A stretch of 64,000 bases of DNA from Henriciella sp. AS95 (GCF_038900055.1 NZ_JBBMQM010000001.1:248001-312000); one strand, 5' to 3'. Numbered from the stretch's first letter, positions 55,176 to 64,000 are shown. The notes: generated by a model not told the origin, from the sequence alone. Numbers and translations are program-made.

Positions 55176-57578
55176 TCAGTCGGAAGGGTCGCCCCGCGCG
55201 AGGATTTCACGCTTACCAGCATGGTTTGGCGCTGAGATCACGCCTTCCTCCTCAAGTCTTTCAATCAGAGTCGCAGCTTTATTGTAACCAATCTTGAGCC
55301 GGCGCTGAAGGTAGGAGGTGGATGCGCGCTTGTCGCGAATGACGATGGCCATCGCCTGGGCGTAGAGATCATCTTCACCATCGCCGGTGGAAACACCGAG
55401 CATCGCATCCATGATCGCACTGCCCGTGCCGCCCTCATCAGGCTCTTCGAGGATGTCTTCATTATAGTCCGGCTCGCCCTGTTCTTTCAGCCAGCTGACG
55501 ACGGTCTCGACCTCTTCATCCGAGACGAATGGGCCGTGCAGGCGCTTCGTCTTCACGCCCGCCGCCTGATAGAGAAGGTCACCCATGCCGAGAAGTTGTT
55601 CAGCGCCCTGCTCGCCGAGAATGGTTCGCGAGTCGATCTTCGTCGTGACCATGTAGGAAATACGGGTCGGGAAGTTCGCCTTGATTGTACCGGTAATCAC
55701 GTCGACCGACGGGCGCTGTGTGGCGGTGATGAGGTGAATGCCAGCCGCGCGCGCCATCTGCGCGAGACGCTGGATGCAGCCTTCGATTTCCTTGCCGGCC
55801 ACCATCATCAGATCAGCCATCTCGTCGATCACGACGACAATGTTCGGAATGTGATCCAGCGGAAGGACTTCAGTTTCATGGACGGGCTTGCCGCGCTCGT
55901 CATAGCCGGTCTGTACCTTGCGGGAGAGCTGATCGCCGCGTTCGCGATACTTGGCCGCCTTCTCATTGAAACCCGCCAGATTACGCACGCCCGCCTTGGA
56001 CATCAGCTCATAGCGGCTTTCCATCTCCCGCACCGCCCATTGCAGCGCGTTCACGGCCTTCTTCGGATCCGTCACAACCGGGGCAAGGAGATGCGGAATG
56101 CCTTCATAAATCGAGAGTTCTAGCATTTTCGGGTCGATCATGATGAACCGGCACTGCTCAGGCGGCAGGCGATAGATCAGCGACAGGATCATTGCGTTCA
56201 CGCCGACCGATTTACCCGAGCCGGTCGTGCCCGCAATCAGCAGGTGAGGCATCTTGGAGAGATCGACCACGGTCGGCGTGCCGCCGATGTCTTCTCCCAG
56301 CGCCATGGGAAGCGGCGCCTTTGAGCCGGTATAGGCCGTCGATGAGAGCAGCGAGCGGAAATACACTGTGTCGCGCTCTTCGTTTGGCAATTCGATGCCG
56401 ATCGCATTTTTGCCCGGGATAACGGCCACCCGGGCCGAGACCGCGCTCATGGACCGGGCGATATCGTCTGCAAGCGAGATGACACGAGCCGATTTTACAC
56501 CCGCAGCCGGTTCAAGTTCGAATAGCGTGACAACAGGGCCCGGCCGTACTTCCTTGATCCGGCCTCGCACACCGAATTCGCGCAGGACTTCTGACAAGCG
56601 GTTGGCCTGAGCCAGCAGCCCGTCCTCGTCCACAGCGGCACGGCGCGATGGCGGCTCCTGCAGCAAATCGATGGACGGAAGGATCTTGGCGCCACGGCGG
56701 GTGCGTTTGCTGCGCACGGTCGGGCGCGGCTTTTCAGGCTCACGCTCGGCCTGTTTGCTCAGTTTCGGACGCGTGAGCGCAATCGGCAGGTCATCGTCGC
56801 TTGCGTCGACAGCCTCATCATCGTCCACCAGATCATTATCCTCAGCAGCGGCCGACCGGCGCGAAACCGCTGGGGCCTCGTACCCGTCTTCCGCATCTTC
56901 GGGAAAGCCTTCATCATCGACATGCTTCTTGCGGAACAGGCCGCCAAACAGGCGTCCGCCCAAGCTGCCAGCACTTCTGGCGGCGCGGCGGCTGGAACTG
57001 GCCGCTGCCGTCTGAAGAAGACGCGCATCACCGCGACGGAAACCGAGCGCGGTAAAGGCAAAGAAGAGCGATACCGCTCCAAGGAAAAGACCAGCGAGAA
57101 TATTCGGTACCGGGAGCAACAGCGCCTTGAACGGAACAATGGCGAGATCGTAAAGGCCGTCTCCAAACATGCCACCCAGCCCTGTCCAGAGCGGCCAGGA
57201 CGCCGGAACCGGGAAAGACGCAAGCGCGCCGGAAAGGATAACCACAAAGGCCGTGCCATAGAGCCACCGGCGAATGCGGGGCGCCCCGATAAGCACGGTA
57301 CGCATGGCCCCGCCCACCATGAGGGCGAGACCTGCCATCCAGGATGCAAAGCCGAACGTCTGCAGCGCCAGATCGGCCACGATAGCGCCAGTCCCACCGA
57401 ACAGATTCTGGACCTCCAGCGCTGTCGCCGCATTGAGGCTCGGATCGGTGGATTGATAGGAGCCGACACTCCCGCAAAGGAAGACTCCAATCGCGAAGGC
57501 AGCCGTGCCCGTCAGGATGCGCCATACAGGGTCTGAGGTTTCTCGCACATTCTGTGTCTGGGCAATTGTGTTCGCCAT
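55176..57578 (-). CDS. ftsK: DNA translocase FtsK
   Basis: An 800-residue DNA pump of the division septum that resolves chromosome dimers and clears DNA. N-terminal membrane helices ('ILTGTAAFAIGVFLCG' first) are followed by an acidic linker, then the motor with Walker A 'AGTTGSGKSVGVNAM' near residue 450 and 'HIPNIVVVIDEMADLMMV'. The C-terminal gamma winged helix 'YLQRRLKIGYNKAATLIERLEEEG' binds KOPS-type sites. Start 57578 (MANTIAQ) gives a normal length; the open frame to 57899 has no membrane or family features. Confidence 0.96.
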   Translation of the reverse strand: MANTIAQTQNVRETSDPVWRILTGTAAFAIGVFLCGSVGSYQSTDPSLNAATALEVQNLFGGTGAIVADLALQTFGFASWMAGLALMVGGAMRTVLIGAPRIRRWLYGTAFVVILSGALASFPVPASWPLWTGLGGMFGDGLYDLAIVPFKALLLPVPNILAGLFLGAVSLFFAFTALGFRRGDARLLQTAAASSSRRAARSAGSLGGRLFGGLFRKKHVDDEGFPEDAEDGYEAPAVSRRSAAAEDNDLVDDDEAVDASDDDLPIALTRPKLSKQAEREPEKPRPTVRSKRTRRGAKILPSIDLLQEPPSRRAAVDEDGLLAQANRLSEVLREFGVRGRIKEVRPGPVVTLFELEPAAGVKSARVISLADDIARSMSAVSARVAVIPGKNAIGIELPNEERDTVYFRSLLSSTAYTGSKAPLPMALGEDIGGTPTVVDLSKMPHLLIAGTTGSGKSVGVNAMILSLIYRLPPEQCRFIMIDPKMLELSIYEGIPHLLAPVVTDPKKAVNALQWAVREMESRYELMSKAGVRNLAGFNEKAAKYRERGDQLSRKVQTGYDERGKPVHETEVLPLDHIPNIVVVIDEMADLMMVAGKEIEGCIQRLAQMARAAGIHLITATQRPSVDVITGTIKANFPTRISYMVTTKIDSRTILGEQGAEQLLGMGDLLYQAAGVKTKRLHGPFVSDEEVETVVSWLKEQGEPDYNEDILEEPDEGGTGSAIMDAMLGVSTGDGEDDLYAQAMAIVIRDKRASTSYLQRRLKIGYNKAATLIERLEEEGVISAPNHAGKREILARGDPSD

Positions 57579-57675
57579 GTCCTGTCCACCATCTGAATTG
57601 AGGATTTTCAGGTAAATTGCCGTATGGGCCTTAACACCGCGCAAACGACAGAACAGTTCTCTGCCGAAATGACAT

Positions 57676-57708
57676 AAAAAAATCCCCGGCCAGTTGCCCG
57701 GCCGGGGA
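57676..57708 (-). terminator. Rho-independent terminator after amtB
   Basis: Read on the minus strand, a perfect 9-bp stem (57708-57700 with 57691-57683) with an 8-base loop is followed by seven T. It separates amtB from ftsK. Confidence 0.9.
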
Positions 57709-57754
57709 AGTCTGGGAGGAAACGCTTCCCGAGAGAAGCGAACCGGTGGAGGCG

Positions 57755-59095
57755 TTATCCGAATTCCGGATAGGCCTCGAGGCCAACTTCTGCCTTGTCC
57801 ATGCCTGCGATCTCGTCCTCTTCGCTCGGACGTAGGCCGACGGTGAACTTGAGTGCAAACCAGACGATGGCAGAAGCGATTGATACAAAGACACCACAAG
57901 CGATGACGCCGATCAGCTGTCCCATATAGCTGACACCGATAGCGCCTTCGGCATCTGCAGCCGGAACCATAAGGACGTTGCCGTACGAAGCAGCAACAAC
58001 CATGGTGCCCCAGATACCGCAGACGAGGTGAGCCGGGATGGCACCGACAACGTCGTCGATTTTCAGCTTGTCGAGCAGTGGAACCGTCAGGACGACCAGA
58101 ATACCACCGACAGCACCGATGAGCGTTGATGCGCCCATGCTTGGTGCGAGCGGCTCAGCCGTGATGGAGACCAGACCACCGATCGCGCCGTTGAAGGCCA
58201 TGGTTGCGTCGACTTTGCCCTTGTAAAGAAGAGCGGTGAGAATCATCGCGGCTACCACACCACCGCAAGCGGCCATGTTGGTGTTGGCGAAGATCGTCGC
58301 GACGGCGTTGATATTGTCGAAAGAACCGGCAGCAAGCTGCGATGCACCGTTAAAGCCGAACCAGCCGAACCAGAGAATGAACGTACCAAGCGCGGCGAGC
58401 GGAATGTTCGAGCCCGGCATCGGGTGAACTTCGCCGTTTACGAACTTGCCGATACGCGGTCCGATGATGATGGCACCAACGAGCGCTGCCCAGCCACCGG
58501 TCGAGTGAACCAGCGTGGAACCAGCAAAGTCAGAGAAGCCAAACTGGCTGTCGAGCGCACCACCGCCCCATTCCCAGGATGCGACGATCGGATAGATGAA
58601 CGCCGTCAGGAACGCGGTGAAGATCAGGAACGGCCAGAGCTTGACGCGTTCTGCGACCGTGCCGGAAACGATGGATGCAGCCGTTGCAACGAAGACCATC
58701 TGGAAGAACCAGTCGGACGATGCAGCATAACCTGTCGCAAGATCTTCTTCAGGCGACCAGAAGAAGCTTGGAATGCCGACCCAGCCACCGATGGATTCCG
58801 CTGGATAGGCCATATTGTAGCCCACGAGCCAGACCATGATGCCCGCAATGGAAAAGAGCGCCACGTTCTTCATGGACTGCATGGCTGCGTTTTTCTTCCG
58901 CACGAGGCCAGCCTCGAGCATACAAAAGCCCGCGGCCATGAACATGACGATCAGGCCGCCAATGAGGAACAGATAACTATTATCGACATAGGCGCTAACT
59001 TCAGACGCCTCCTGCGCAACCGCACTACCTGCGGCCGCAATGGCGACTGACAGCAATGCTGCCCCCCTCGTCGCCGTTTTTACGAGATACTTCAT
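57755..59095 (-). CDS. amtB: Ammonium transporter AmtB
   Basis: A 446-residue ammonium channel. A cleavable signal peptide ('LLSVAIAAAGSAVAQEA') precedes eleven helices. The twin histidines are seen in 'STLVHSTGGWAALVGA' and 'AIPAHLVCGIWGTM'; 'MLEAGLVRKKNA' and 'WFGFNGASQL' are family motifs. GGGAGAAGGG lies before ATG 59095. No glnK neighbour is present; the next gene upstream is divergent. A sigma-54-like promoter lies ~67 bases upstream, in keeping with nitrogen control. Confidence 0.97.
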   Translation of the reverse strand: MKYLVKTATRGAALLSVAIAAAGSAVAQEASEVSAYVDNSYLFLIGGLIVMFMAAGFCMLEAGLVRKKNAAMQSMKNVALFSIAGIMVWLVGYNMAYPAESIGGWVGIPSFFWSPEEDLATGYAASSDWFFQMVFVATAASIVSGTVAERVKLWPFLIFTAFLTAFIYPIVASWEWGGGALDSQFGFSDFAGSTLVHSTGGWAALVGAIIIGPRIGKFVNGEVHPMPGSNIPLAALGTFILWFGWFGFNGASQLAAGSFDNINAVATIFANTNMAACGGVVAAMILTALLYKGKVDATMAFNGAIGGLVSITAEPLAPSMGASTLIGAVGGILVVLTVPLLDKLKIDDVVGAIPAHLVCGIWGTMVVAASYGNVLMVPAADAEGAIGVSYMGQLIGVIACGVFVSIASAIVWFALKFTVGLRPSEEDEIAGMDKAEVGLEAYPEFG

Positions 59096-59161
59096 GCCCT
59101 TCTCCCAGTTGGTTGGTATGACCGGGTCAGATTGGAATAGCTGCCTGCACATCGACCAGAG

Positions 59162-59176
59162 GCAACCATCCACCCA
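59162..59176 (-). promoter_or_regulatory. Candidate sigma-54 promoter of amtB
   Basis: On the minus strand TGGGTGGATGGTTGC matches the -24/-12 layout (GG and GC ten bases apart, TTGC exact) but the -24 box is weak (TGGGTG against TGGCAC). Position gives a leader of about 55 bases. amtB genes are commonly NtrC/sigma-54 controlled. Confidence 0.35.
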
Positions 59177-59274
59177 CCTTGCGAGCTGTTAATTGTGATC
59201 AAAATTCGAGCACGCTGCGACCCAAACGCCCGTTTCGGCGTCAGCTATGGACCTTTTTTGCCTCTCGATTAAGC

Positions 59275-60510
59275 ATGTCCAAGATGACGCCACAGCAGAC
59301 TGAGATCGTGATCGTCGGCGCCGGCCCGACAGGTGCCTCACTGGCCATCGCGCTGGCTGAGGCCGGTTTTGACACGCTTCTGATAGATGCGAGAGACGAC
59401 GCCGCAAAAGCCCGCCTCGATACGCGAAATTACGCTATCGTTACCGGCAGCTGGCGGCTGCTAACAGCAATAGGCGTTGCAGATAAGCTGAATGGTGAGA
59501 CGCAACCGCTAAACGGCCTGGAGGCCGTCGATGGCGGCACGCACTGGTTCGGCGTTCCGGGCGTTCTGTTTGAAGACGACGATCTGGCTGATCGCGCAGA
59601 CGGCGAGGCCCTCGGCCAGATGGTCGAGGCGACAAAGCTGCAGGCTGCGCTCGATGCGATGATCGATGATGCCGAAAACCTGACCGTCATCGCGCCCGCC
59701 CTGTTCGAAGATTACGAGACTGCCCCGGGGGGCGTGACCGTGCGCCTCGCCGATGGCCGCCACATCAAGGCCAAGCTGTTGATCGGTGCGGACGGGATTA
59801 AATCACCCGTTCGCACGGCCGCCGGAATAGAAACCGAAGGCCGCGACTACGGAAAATCGGTGTTCGCCGCGAATGTAAATCTGTCGCGTCCACATGACGG
59901 GATCGCACGACAGCTGTTCACGCCTGAAGGCCCATTTGCAACGCTGCCCATGCTCGGCGATCGCGCCAATCTGGCCTGGTATATGAAACGGGGCGCCGCA
60001 GAGGCGCTGGCGGCGTGCACACCTGAAGAGGTAGAGGCCGAGCTTAACCATAAATTTGCGGCCTTTTCTGGCGAGATGACAATTGACGGGCCGATGGGCT
60101 CCTACCCGCTTGTCCTTCAGCTCGCCGACAGGATGTACGAAGAACGCGTCGCCCTTGTTGGCGATGCCGTGCGCCGCATCAACCCATTGGCCGGCCAGGG
60201 ACTAAACCAGGGTTTTCGCGATGTTGCCGCCCTCTATGATGCCATCGTGGAAGCTGATCGCGCCGGCCTCGATGTCGGCTCCCAACAGGTTCTGGCCGGC
60301 TATCAGGTCTCTCGCAGATTTGAAGCCAACTCGGCCGCGCTCGCCATGGACGCCGTCGACCGGCTATTTTCGAATGATCATGTCGTGACCAAACCTGTCC
60401 GCAGTGTGGGGCTGATGCTTGCTGACAAGATCGCGCCCATCCGCGAACGGTTGGCGGGGCTTGCCAGTTCTGCTACCGACAATCTTCCAAGCTTGATGAG
60501 ACGGCGCTGA
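59275..60510 (+). CDS. ubiH: UbiH/UbiF-type FAD-dependent monooxygenase (ubiquinone biosynthesis)
   Basis: A 411-residue flavin hydroxylase. 'IVIVGAGPTGASLAIALAEAG' is the FAD fold, 'LLIGADGIKSPVR' the DG motif and 'VGDAVRRINPLAGQGLNQGFRD' the second FAD motif with the ubiquinone-hydroxylase GQGLN. Members add hydroxyls to the quinone ring. Which ring position is served (UbiH, UbiF or UbiL) is not certain. Start 59275 fits the family; the frame extends to 59179 without support. It abuts the convergent gene at 60511 with no spacer. Confidence 0.88.
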   Translation: MSKMTPQQTEIVIVGAGPTGASLAIALAEAGFDTLLIDARDDAAKARLDTRNYAIVTGSWRLLTAIGVADKLNGETQPLNGLEAVDGGTHWFGVPGVLFEDDDLADRADGEALGQMVEATKLQAALDAMIDDAENLTVIAPALFEDYETAPGGVTVRLADGRHIKAKLLIGADGIKSPVRTAAGIETEGRDYGKSVFAANVNLSRPHDGIARQLFTPEGPFATLPMLGDRANLAWYMKRGAAEALAACTPEEVEAELNHKFAAFSGEMTIDGPMGSYPLVLQLADRMYEERVALVGDAVRRINPLAGQGLNQGFRDVAALYDAIVEADRAGLDVGSQQVLAGYQVSRRFEANSAALAMDAVDRLFSNDHVVTKPVRSVGLMLADKIAPIRERLAGLASSATDNLPSLMRRR

Positions 60511-60912
60511 TCAGGCGAAAATAAAGACGGCGGCCAACAAGAGCAAGGGCAGAATCGATAGCCCGAACGTATTGCGAGCAAAGACAAATTTTTCGATCCA
60601 GGCATCTAACCTGGCGTCTCCGCTGGAGCGGGTTTTGGTCACCATTTCGACATTCTCGCCTTTGATGACGGTGTCATCGCTCTCGATATAGCTGGTAATC
60701 GCTCCGGCGGTTATCAGACACCCGAAATAGAAGACAGCGCTCCAAGCGATGGCACCGAAAGCCAAAGCCATAACGGCCCACCCCAGCTCAAATTTGCTGA
60801 ATAGTCCCAATTTCCAAAGCGACACGAGCAGAACAACAAGTCCCACAATGACGGCGAGCCACATTGTGCGGCGCAGCTTTCGAAAATCGATGCCGTGTTC
60901 GCGCCCTGCCAT
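60511..60912 (-). CDS. Small membrane protein with three predicted helices
   Basis: A 133-residue protein not recognised by family. Helices are predicted at ~17-33 ('MWLAVIVGLVVLLVSLW'), ~42-70 and at the C-terminus ('LSILPLLLLAAVFIFA'). A soluble loop with 'SYIESDDTVIKGENVEM' separates the last two. It is the last gene of the operon with DUF971 (24 bases upstream). Confidence 0.72.
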   Translation of the reverse strand: MAGREHGIDFRKLRRTMWLAVIVGLVVLLVSLWKLGLFSKFELGWAVMALAFGAIAWSAVFYFGCLITAGAITSYIESDDTVIKGENVEMVTKTRSSGDARLDAWIEKFVFARNTFGLSILPLLLLAAVFIFA

Positions 60913-60936
60913 GTCTCATCCCCTCCCTGCGTGCGC

Positions 60937-61242
60937 CTAGCCTGTTTCGCCGAGCTCCCTCAAATACTTCCATGTATAGAGACCGCTGGAATGGCCATCT
61001 GTGAAGTGAATCCGCACGGCGTACCGGCCTACCGGATCGGCCTTTGACACAGAAATGTCAGATGGCACCGGCGGCTGCGGAGGTTTGGGACCAGAGCCAT
61101 GACCCTGCACTTCCGCCGAAGGGCTTTCTTCACGCAGGCGCTTATAGGGAATGACGAAGGTGGCTTCGTCCTCAAAGGTAACGCTCAACTGTTGCGCAGT
61201 TTTCTGGAAACGCAGCTCGGTTGGCCAGGGCATAACAGTCAT
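60937..61242 (-). CDS. DUF971 (gamma-butyrobetaine hydroxylase N-terminal-like) protein
   Basis: A 101-residue single-domain protein. 'PWPTELRFQKTAQQLSVTFED' and 'GRYAVRIHFTDGHSSGLYTWKYLREL' are the DUF971 pattern, a small domain also found in iron-sulfur carrier contexts (Mrp/ApbC fusions) and in carnitine-pathway hydroxylases. A Pro-rich insert lies at residues ~50-62. It lies six bases after the Trm112-like gene, so they share a transcript. Function here unknown. Confidence 0.88.
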   Translation of the reverse strand: MTVMPWPTELRFQKTAQQLSVTFEDEATFVIPYKRLREESPSAEVQGHGSGPKPPQPPVPSDISVSKADPVGRYAVRIHFTDGHSSGLYTWKYLRELGETG

Positions 61243-61248
61243 CAGCGC

Positions 61249-61461
61249 CTAATCCTCGTCGAGCGAACGTGCCTCGCTCTCCAGCATGATCGGCAAGCCA
61301 TCCCGGATCGGATAGGCGAGCCGCGCTTTCTGGGAAATGAGTTCCTGCGCATCCTTGTCATAGGTCAGGGGTTGCCGCGTCACGGGGCAGATTAACAGCT
61401 CCAGCAGACGGGGGTCTGTTTTGTGAGGGCTGTCCTCAGAGGGGGCATGGTCTTCGGTCAT
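61249..61461 (-). CDS. Trm112-like protein (UPF0434)
   Basis: A 70-residue protein with '[17 protein letters not shown]', '[20 protein letters not shown]'. This is the bacterial Trm112 fold, known as an activating partner of methyltransferases in eukaryotes; in bacteria the role is open. Only one Cys of the usual zinc set is present. Its ATG overlaps the Lon-N gene stop by ATGA. Confidence 0.93.
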   Translation of the reverse strand: MTEDHAPSEDSPHKTDPRLLELLICPVTRQPLTYDKDAQELISQKARLAYPIRDGLPIMLESEARSLDED

Positions 61462-62108
61462 TGCAATGTCGATGAATCGTCGCCCGGCACATCCATGTCA
61501 AGCAGGGCAATAAGCGCCTCGCACCGGGCAGCAACCGTTGGCGCCTCCAACAAGGCCTGCTTTTCCATTGGGGCGAAGGGACAACCGGCCGAGAGAGCAT
61601 TGACCAGAGTCTCCAGCGGCGCTGTGTCGACGGCTTCCCAGTCGACTTCCATTTCATTCGTGGAGACATATTTGCGCAGCGCGCCCGCAAGGCGATCTCG
61701 CTCCGGCAGGCAGCTCAAATCCGGCGGCGTCAGGTCTGCCTCAAATGTCGTCCAATCCGGCTTCACCTGGCGATAGGGTGTCGTGACGTTCAGCTCTTCG
61801 GCCAGACCAAAGCGGCAGACTCCCGTCAGATTGATCAGGTAGCGACCATCCTCTGTTTCCGAATAGGACGTCACACGGCCCGCACAGCCGACATCCGCGA
61901 GTATGGGTGCCTGCTTGTCACCGCCGACCGGCTGGATCATGCCGATCAGTCGGTTCCCCGACATCACATCATCGATCATGTTGAGATAGCGCGGTTCGAA
62001 GATGTTGAGCGGCAGCGACCATCGCGGGAATAGCAATGCCCCGGTTAACGGGAACACAGCGAGCGTCTCCGAGAGGTCGGATATTTTCCTGTATCCTAGA
62101 CGCGTCAT
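61458..62108 (-). CDS. LON peptidase substrate-binding domain protein
   Basis: A 216-residue stand-alone Lon N-terminal domain. '[26 protein letters not shown]' and '[13 protein letters not shown]', '[23 protein letters not shown]' are typical. It lacks the ATPase and protease domains of Lon. Such proteins may bind substrates or nucleotides; the role is not established. It overlaps the Trm112 gene and lies 64 bases after the TPR-thioredoxin gene. Confidence 0.9.
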   Translation of the reverse strand: MTRLGYRKISDLSETLAVFPLTGALLFPRWSLPLNIFEPRYLNMIDDVMSGNRLIGMIQPVGGDKQAPILADVGCAGRVTSYSETEDGRYLINLTGVCRFGLAEELNVTTPYRQVKPDWTTFEADLTPPDLSCLPERDRLAGALRKYVSTNEMEVDWEAVDTAPLETLVNALSAGCPFAPMEKQALLEAPTVAARCEALIALLDMDVPGDDSSTLQ

Positions 62109-62172
62109 GCTGGTCTGGCCTCCAATAGAGCCTAACCCCTTACATGGCTTGTTGTTTCACAATTGCGAGCCG

Positions 62173-63081
62173 CTAAGCAAACATTAGTGAGGACAGGCGT
62201 CGGCGCCCTTCGATCGTGGCCGGGTCTTTCGGGCCCGCTGCTTCAAACAGTTCAAGCAGCTTGGCTTTTGCCTTGCCATCTTCCCAATCAAGGTCAGTTG
62301 CCAGAATTTTGAGAAGGTGGTCGACGGCTTCCTTGTTCCTGCCGCGCGCCATCAAGGCTTCAGCAAGTTCAAAACGGAGTTCGTGGTTCCCGCGATCTGC
62401 GGTTACCTTGTCGATCAACTCGTCCAGTTCGTCGGCCGGCGGGGCGTCTGCCATCAGATCAATTGCCGTCCGCACACCCTTGATCGCAGGATCGCTCTGC
62501 TTGTCGGGCCCAGCCATATCCAGAATTTGGGCAGCCTGTTCGGTATCGCCATTGGCGAGATAACAACGCGCAAGACCTGCTATGGCGGCGATGTTTTCCG
62601 GCTCTGCCTGGGCGACCGCACCATAGATCTGAGCGGCCTGGGCTGCATCACCGGCCTGCAGAAGTTCATCGGCTTTCTCGATGGCTTCCTTGATCTGCTG
62701 GCCCTGATCCGTCCCGCCGAGTATTTTCGAGATGAATTCGCGAAGCTGGCTTTCTGGCAGCGCGCCCTGAAACGCATCAACGGGACGGCCCTTGTCGAAA
62801 GCGAAGACGGCAGGGATTGAGCGCACGCCAAGCTGGCCTGCAATGCCGGGGTTCTCATCAATGTTGACCTTGACCAGCTTCACCTTGCCTTGCTGGTCGT
62901 TGACGACTTTCTCCAGAACCGGCGTCAGCGATTTGCAGGGGCCGCACCAGGGCGCCCAGAAGTCAACCAGGACCGGGGCGTCCTTCGACGCCTCGACAAC
63001 ATCGGCCATGAACGTCTGGTCCGTTGCGTCCTTGATATTGCCGCCGGGGCCGCCGGCAGGTCCGAGCGAAATATCTACCAT
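62173..63081 (-). CDS. Thioredoxin-TPR fusion (CnoX/YbbN-like co-chaperone)
   Basis: A 302-residue protein with a thioredoxin domain (WCGPC in 'VDFWAPWCGPCKSLTPVL', cis-Pro loop 'VRSIPAVFAFDKG') and a C-terminal TPR region from ~residue 145 ('ADELLQAGDAAQAAQIYGAV'). E. coli CnoX lacks the second active-site Cys and protects proteins from hypochlorite; the alpha version keeps CXXC, so it may be redox active. Start 63081 follows the domain; the frame extends to 63138. First gene of the minus-strand operon. Confidence 0.93.
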   Translation of the reverse strand: MVDISLGPAGGPGGNIKDATDQTFMADVVEASKDAPVLVDFWAPWCGPCKSLTPVLEKVVNDQQGKVKLVKVNIDENPGIAGQLGVRSIPAVFAFDKGRPVDAFQGALPESQLREFISKILGGTDQGQQIKEAIEKADELLQAGDAAQAAQIYGAVAQAEPENIAAIAGLARCYLANGDTEQAAQILDMAGPDKQSDPAIKGVRTAIDLMADAPPADELDELIDKVTADRGNHELRFELAEALMARGRNKEAVDHLLKILATDLDWEDGKAKAKLLELFEAAGPKDPATIEGRRRLSSLMFA

Positions 63082-63191
63082 GTTTCGCGCCTTTCTCTTT
63101 ATCGCACGAGATGTGGGAAATCTGTCGCGGAAAGGCAATACGTAGACGAACGTGCTATGCAGCCCAAGCCAAATAGATGCGGGAGGGGCAG

Positions 63192-63563
63192 ATGGCGCAA
63201 AAACTCTCAGGTTTTGACTTGATCAAGTTCCTGTTCGCCGTCGGGGGCGGAGCGGCTGGCGGCCTGCTGTTGATTTTCGGTCCGGCGGATATGCGCGAAG
63301 AGATACCTTTCCATGTGGAGCTCGGCCTCGGCGTGCTGGCATTTGCCGCGCTCATGGTCGCCGCTCTATTCAGTGTACGCGCCAAGGCATTGCTCATCAC
63401 GCTCATCTCCAGCCTGGTCGCTGCAGGTGTTCTCTTCGTTGTCGCTTTTGCGGATGACTGGCCGCTCTGGCAACGCGTGGTGGTTGGTATTCTCGGCGCT
63501 GGAAGTGCGCTTTTTGCCGTGTTCAGCCTGATCAGTTTCTTTCGCGGCGAGGACCCTGCCTAG
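63192..63563 (+). CDS. Small four-helix membrane protein
   Basis: A 123-residue protein with four predicted helices ('FLFAVGGGAAGGLLLIFG', 'LGVLAFAALMVAALFSV', 'ITLISSLVAAGVLFVV', 'VVVGILGAGSALFAVFSL'). Unknown family. Start 63192 follows GAGGGG; an in-frame ATG at 63177 is just upstream. It overlaps the convergent deacylase by four bases. Confidence 0.75.
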   Translation: MAQKLSGFDLIKFLFAVGGGAAGGLLLIFGPADMREEIPFHVELGLGVLAFAALMVAALFSVRAKALLITLISSLVAAGVLFVVAFADDWPLWQRVVVGILGAGSALFAVFSLISFFRGEDPA

Positions 63564-64000
63564 CTCTCGGGCTGGAGCAAGGCTGCAAAGTCCACCTCGG
63601 TCAGGTCATGCCCCGTCGCTTCGACGAATTTGCGGAAGTCCTGGCGGGAGATCGCTGTCGTGCCCGTGTTGACCAGTGGATGGAAGTTCACAGTCTCGAA
63701 GGCCATGAGCGCGGCGTCCACAATGAAACGAACCTTGCCATCCTTGTCATTCATCAACGCAAAGGCCGTAACCGAGCCTGGAGTCACACCCAGCAGCTCC
63801 TCCATGAGCTCACCGCTGGCGAACGAGAGCCGCCGCGTTCCGATGAGCTTGTGCAGCTGGTTCAGTTTCAGCTCGCTGTCGGCATGGGCGGAGATGAGAA
63901 CAATCGCGCCGTCCTTGTCCTTCATGAAGAGGTTCTTTGTATGCCCGCCAGGCATGGTGGCCTTCAGATCCCGGCCTTCTTCGACCGTGAATGTCGCCTC
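63560..64000 (-). CDS. YbaK/ProX-type aminoacyl-tRNA deacylase, N-terminus cut by window
   Basis: The C-terminal ~146 residues of a YbaK/INS-type editing protein. The frame is open to the window edge (E-A-T-F-T-V... precedes the internal ATG at 63955). 'MPGGHTKNLFMKDKDG' holds the catalytic-type Lys region and 'SELKLNQLHKLIGTRRLSFA', 'GVTPGSVTAFALMNDK' and 'NFHPLVNTGTTAIS' the fold. This matches PrdX/ProXp-ala, which hydrolyses Ala-tRNA(Pro). Subfamily by recognition only. Confidence 0.9.
   Translation of the reverse strand, partial: EATFTVEEGRDLKATMPGGHTKNLFMKDKDGAIVLISAHADSELKLNQLHKLIGTRRLSFASGELMEELLGVTPGSVTAFALMNDKDGKVRFIVDAALMAFETVNFHPLVNTGTTAISRQDFRKFVEATGHDLTEVDFAALLQPES

Noticed and set aside
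57579-57899. N-terminal extension of ftsK up to 57899
   Set aside because: The added residues are Arg/Pro-rich, lack FtsK features and cover the amtB terminator; MANTIAQ at 57578 gives a normal protein.

Overview
The window is about 64 kb of chromosome, roughly 60% G+C by eye, from an alphaproteobacterium. The best fit is Caulobacterales / Hyphomonadaceae (a Hyphomonas- or Henriciella-like marine bacterium). Pointers are the alphaproteobacterial AddAB and AccD types, an A/P/K-rich extension on AtpD, the AmgK-MurU bypass, the operon trpF-trpB-trpA-accD-folC, an unlinked motA, and a CYP153-type alkane hydroxylase cluster. The family call is inference. Almost all genes are ordinary chromosomal genes. 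I see no rRNA, CRISPR array, insertion sequence or prophage, and no gene-free stretch longer than 300 bases.

Layout. 1-5969: end of the F1 ATP synthase operon (atpH', atpA, atpG, atpD, then a hairpin terminator and a secreted protein gene, then atpC). Its AtpD is unusual: a Cys-X2-Cys domain plus linker is fused in frame ahead of a still intact normal start. 6058-10434 (minus): P450, TetR regulator, ferredoxin reductase, ferredoxin and thioesterase, with a palindromic operator lying over the promoter. 10527-20920 (plus): PLP lyase, tsaE, amgK, murU, addB, addA, trxA, ending at a terminator. 20943-24146: REP-like hairpins, an SDR, an A+T-richer orphan with a possible PD-(D/E)XK core, a hypothetical gene and a perfect 27-bp inverted repeat. 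24167-31592 (minus): folC, accD, trpA, cutA, a VOC protein, trpB, trpF and a GGDEF-EAL protein. 31789-35371: VOC protein, FAD oxidoreductase, homocysteine S-methyltransferase with a 51-residue membrane microprotein gene in front, and tRNA-Ser(GGA).

35483-46277: msrA, gluQ, a DMT exporter, an alkaline phosphatase lipoprotein, a hydrolase with a TPR protein, HAD with rpmJ, a lytic transglycosylase, an MFS transporter, motA and a conserved hypothetical. 46307-54042: CPA-type antiporter, YgjP-like peptidase, a large acidic lipoprotein, a YmdB-type phosphoesterase, an EAL phosphodiesterase, a YebC regulator and a periplasmic msrA. 54122-64000: lolA, ftsK, amtB, a ubiH-like monooxygenase, then a minus-strand operon (TPR-thioredoxin, Lon-N, Trm112-like, DUF971, membrane protein), a small membrane protein and a truncated ProXp-type deacylase.

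Together the genes cover energy coupling, alkane or fatty-chain oxidation, peptidoglycan recycling, recombination repair, tryptophan/folate/malonyl-CoA synthesis, methionine repair, c-di-GMP signalling and envelope biogenesis. Many neighbours overlap by ATGA or TTGA, which indicates tight translational coupling.
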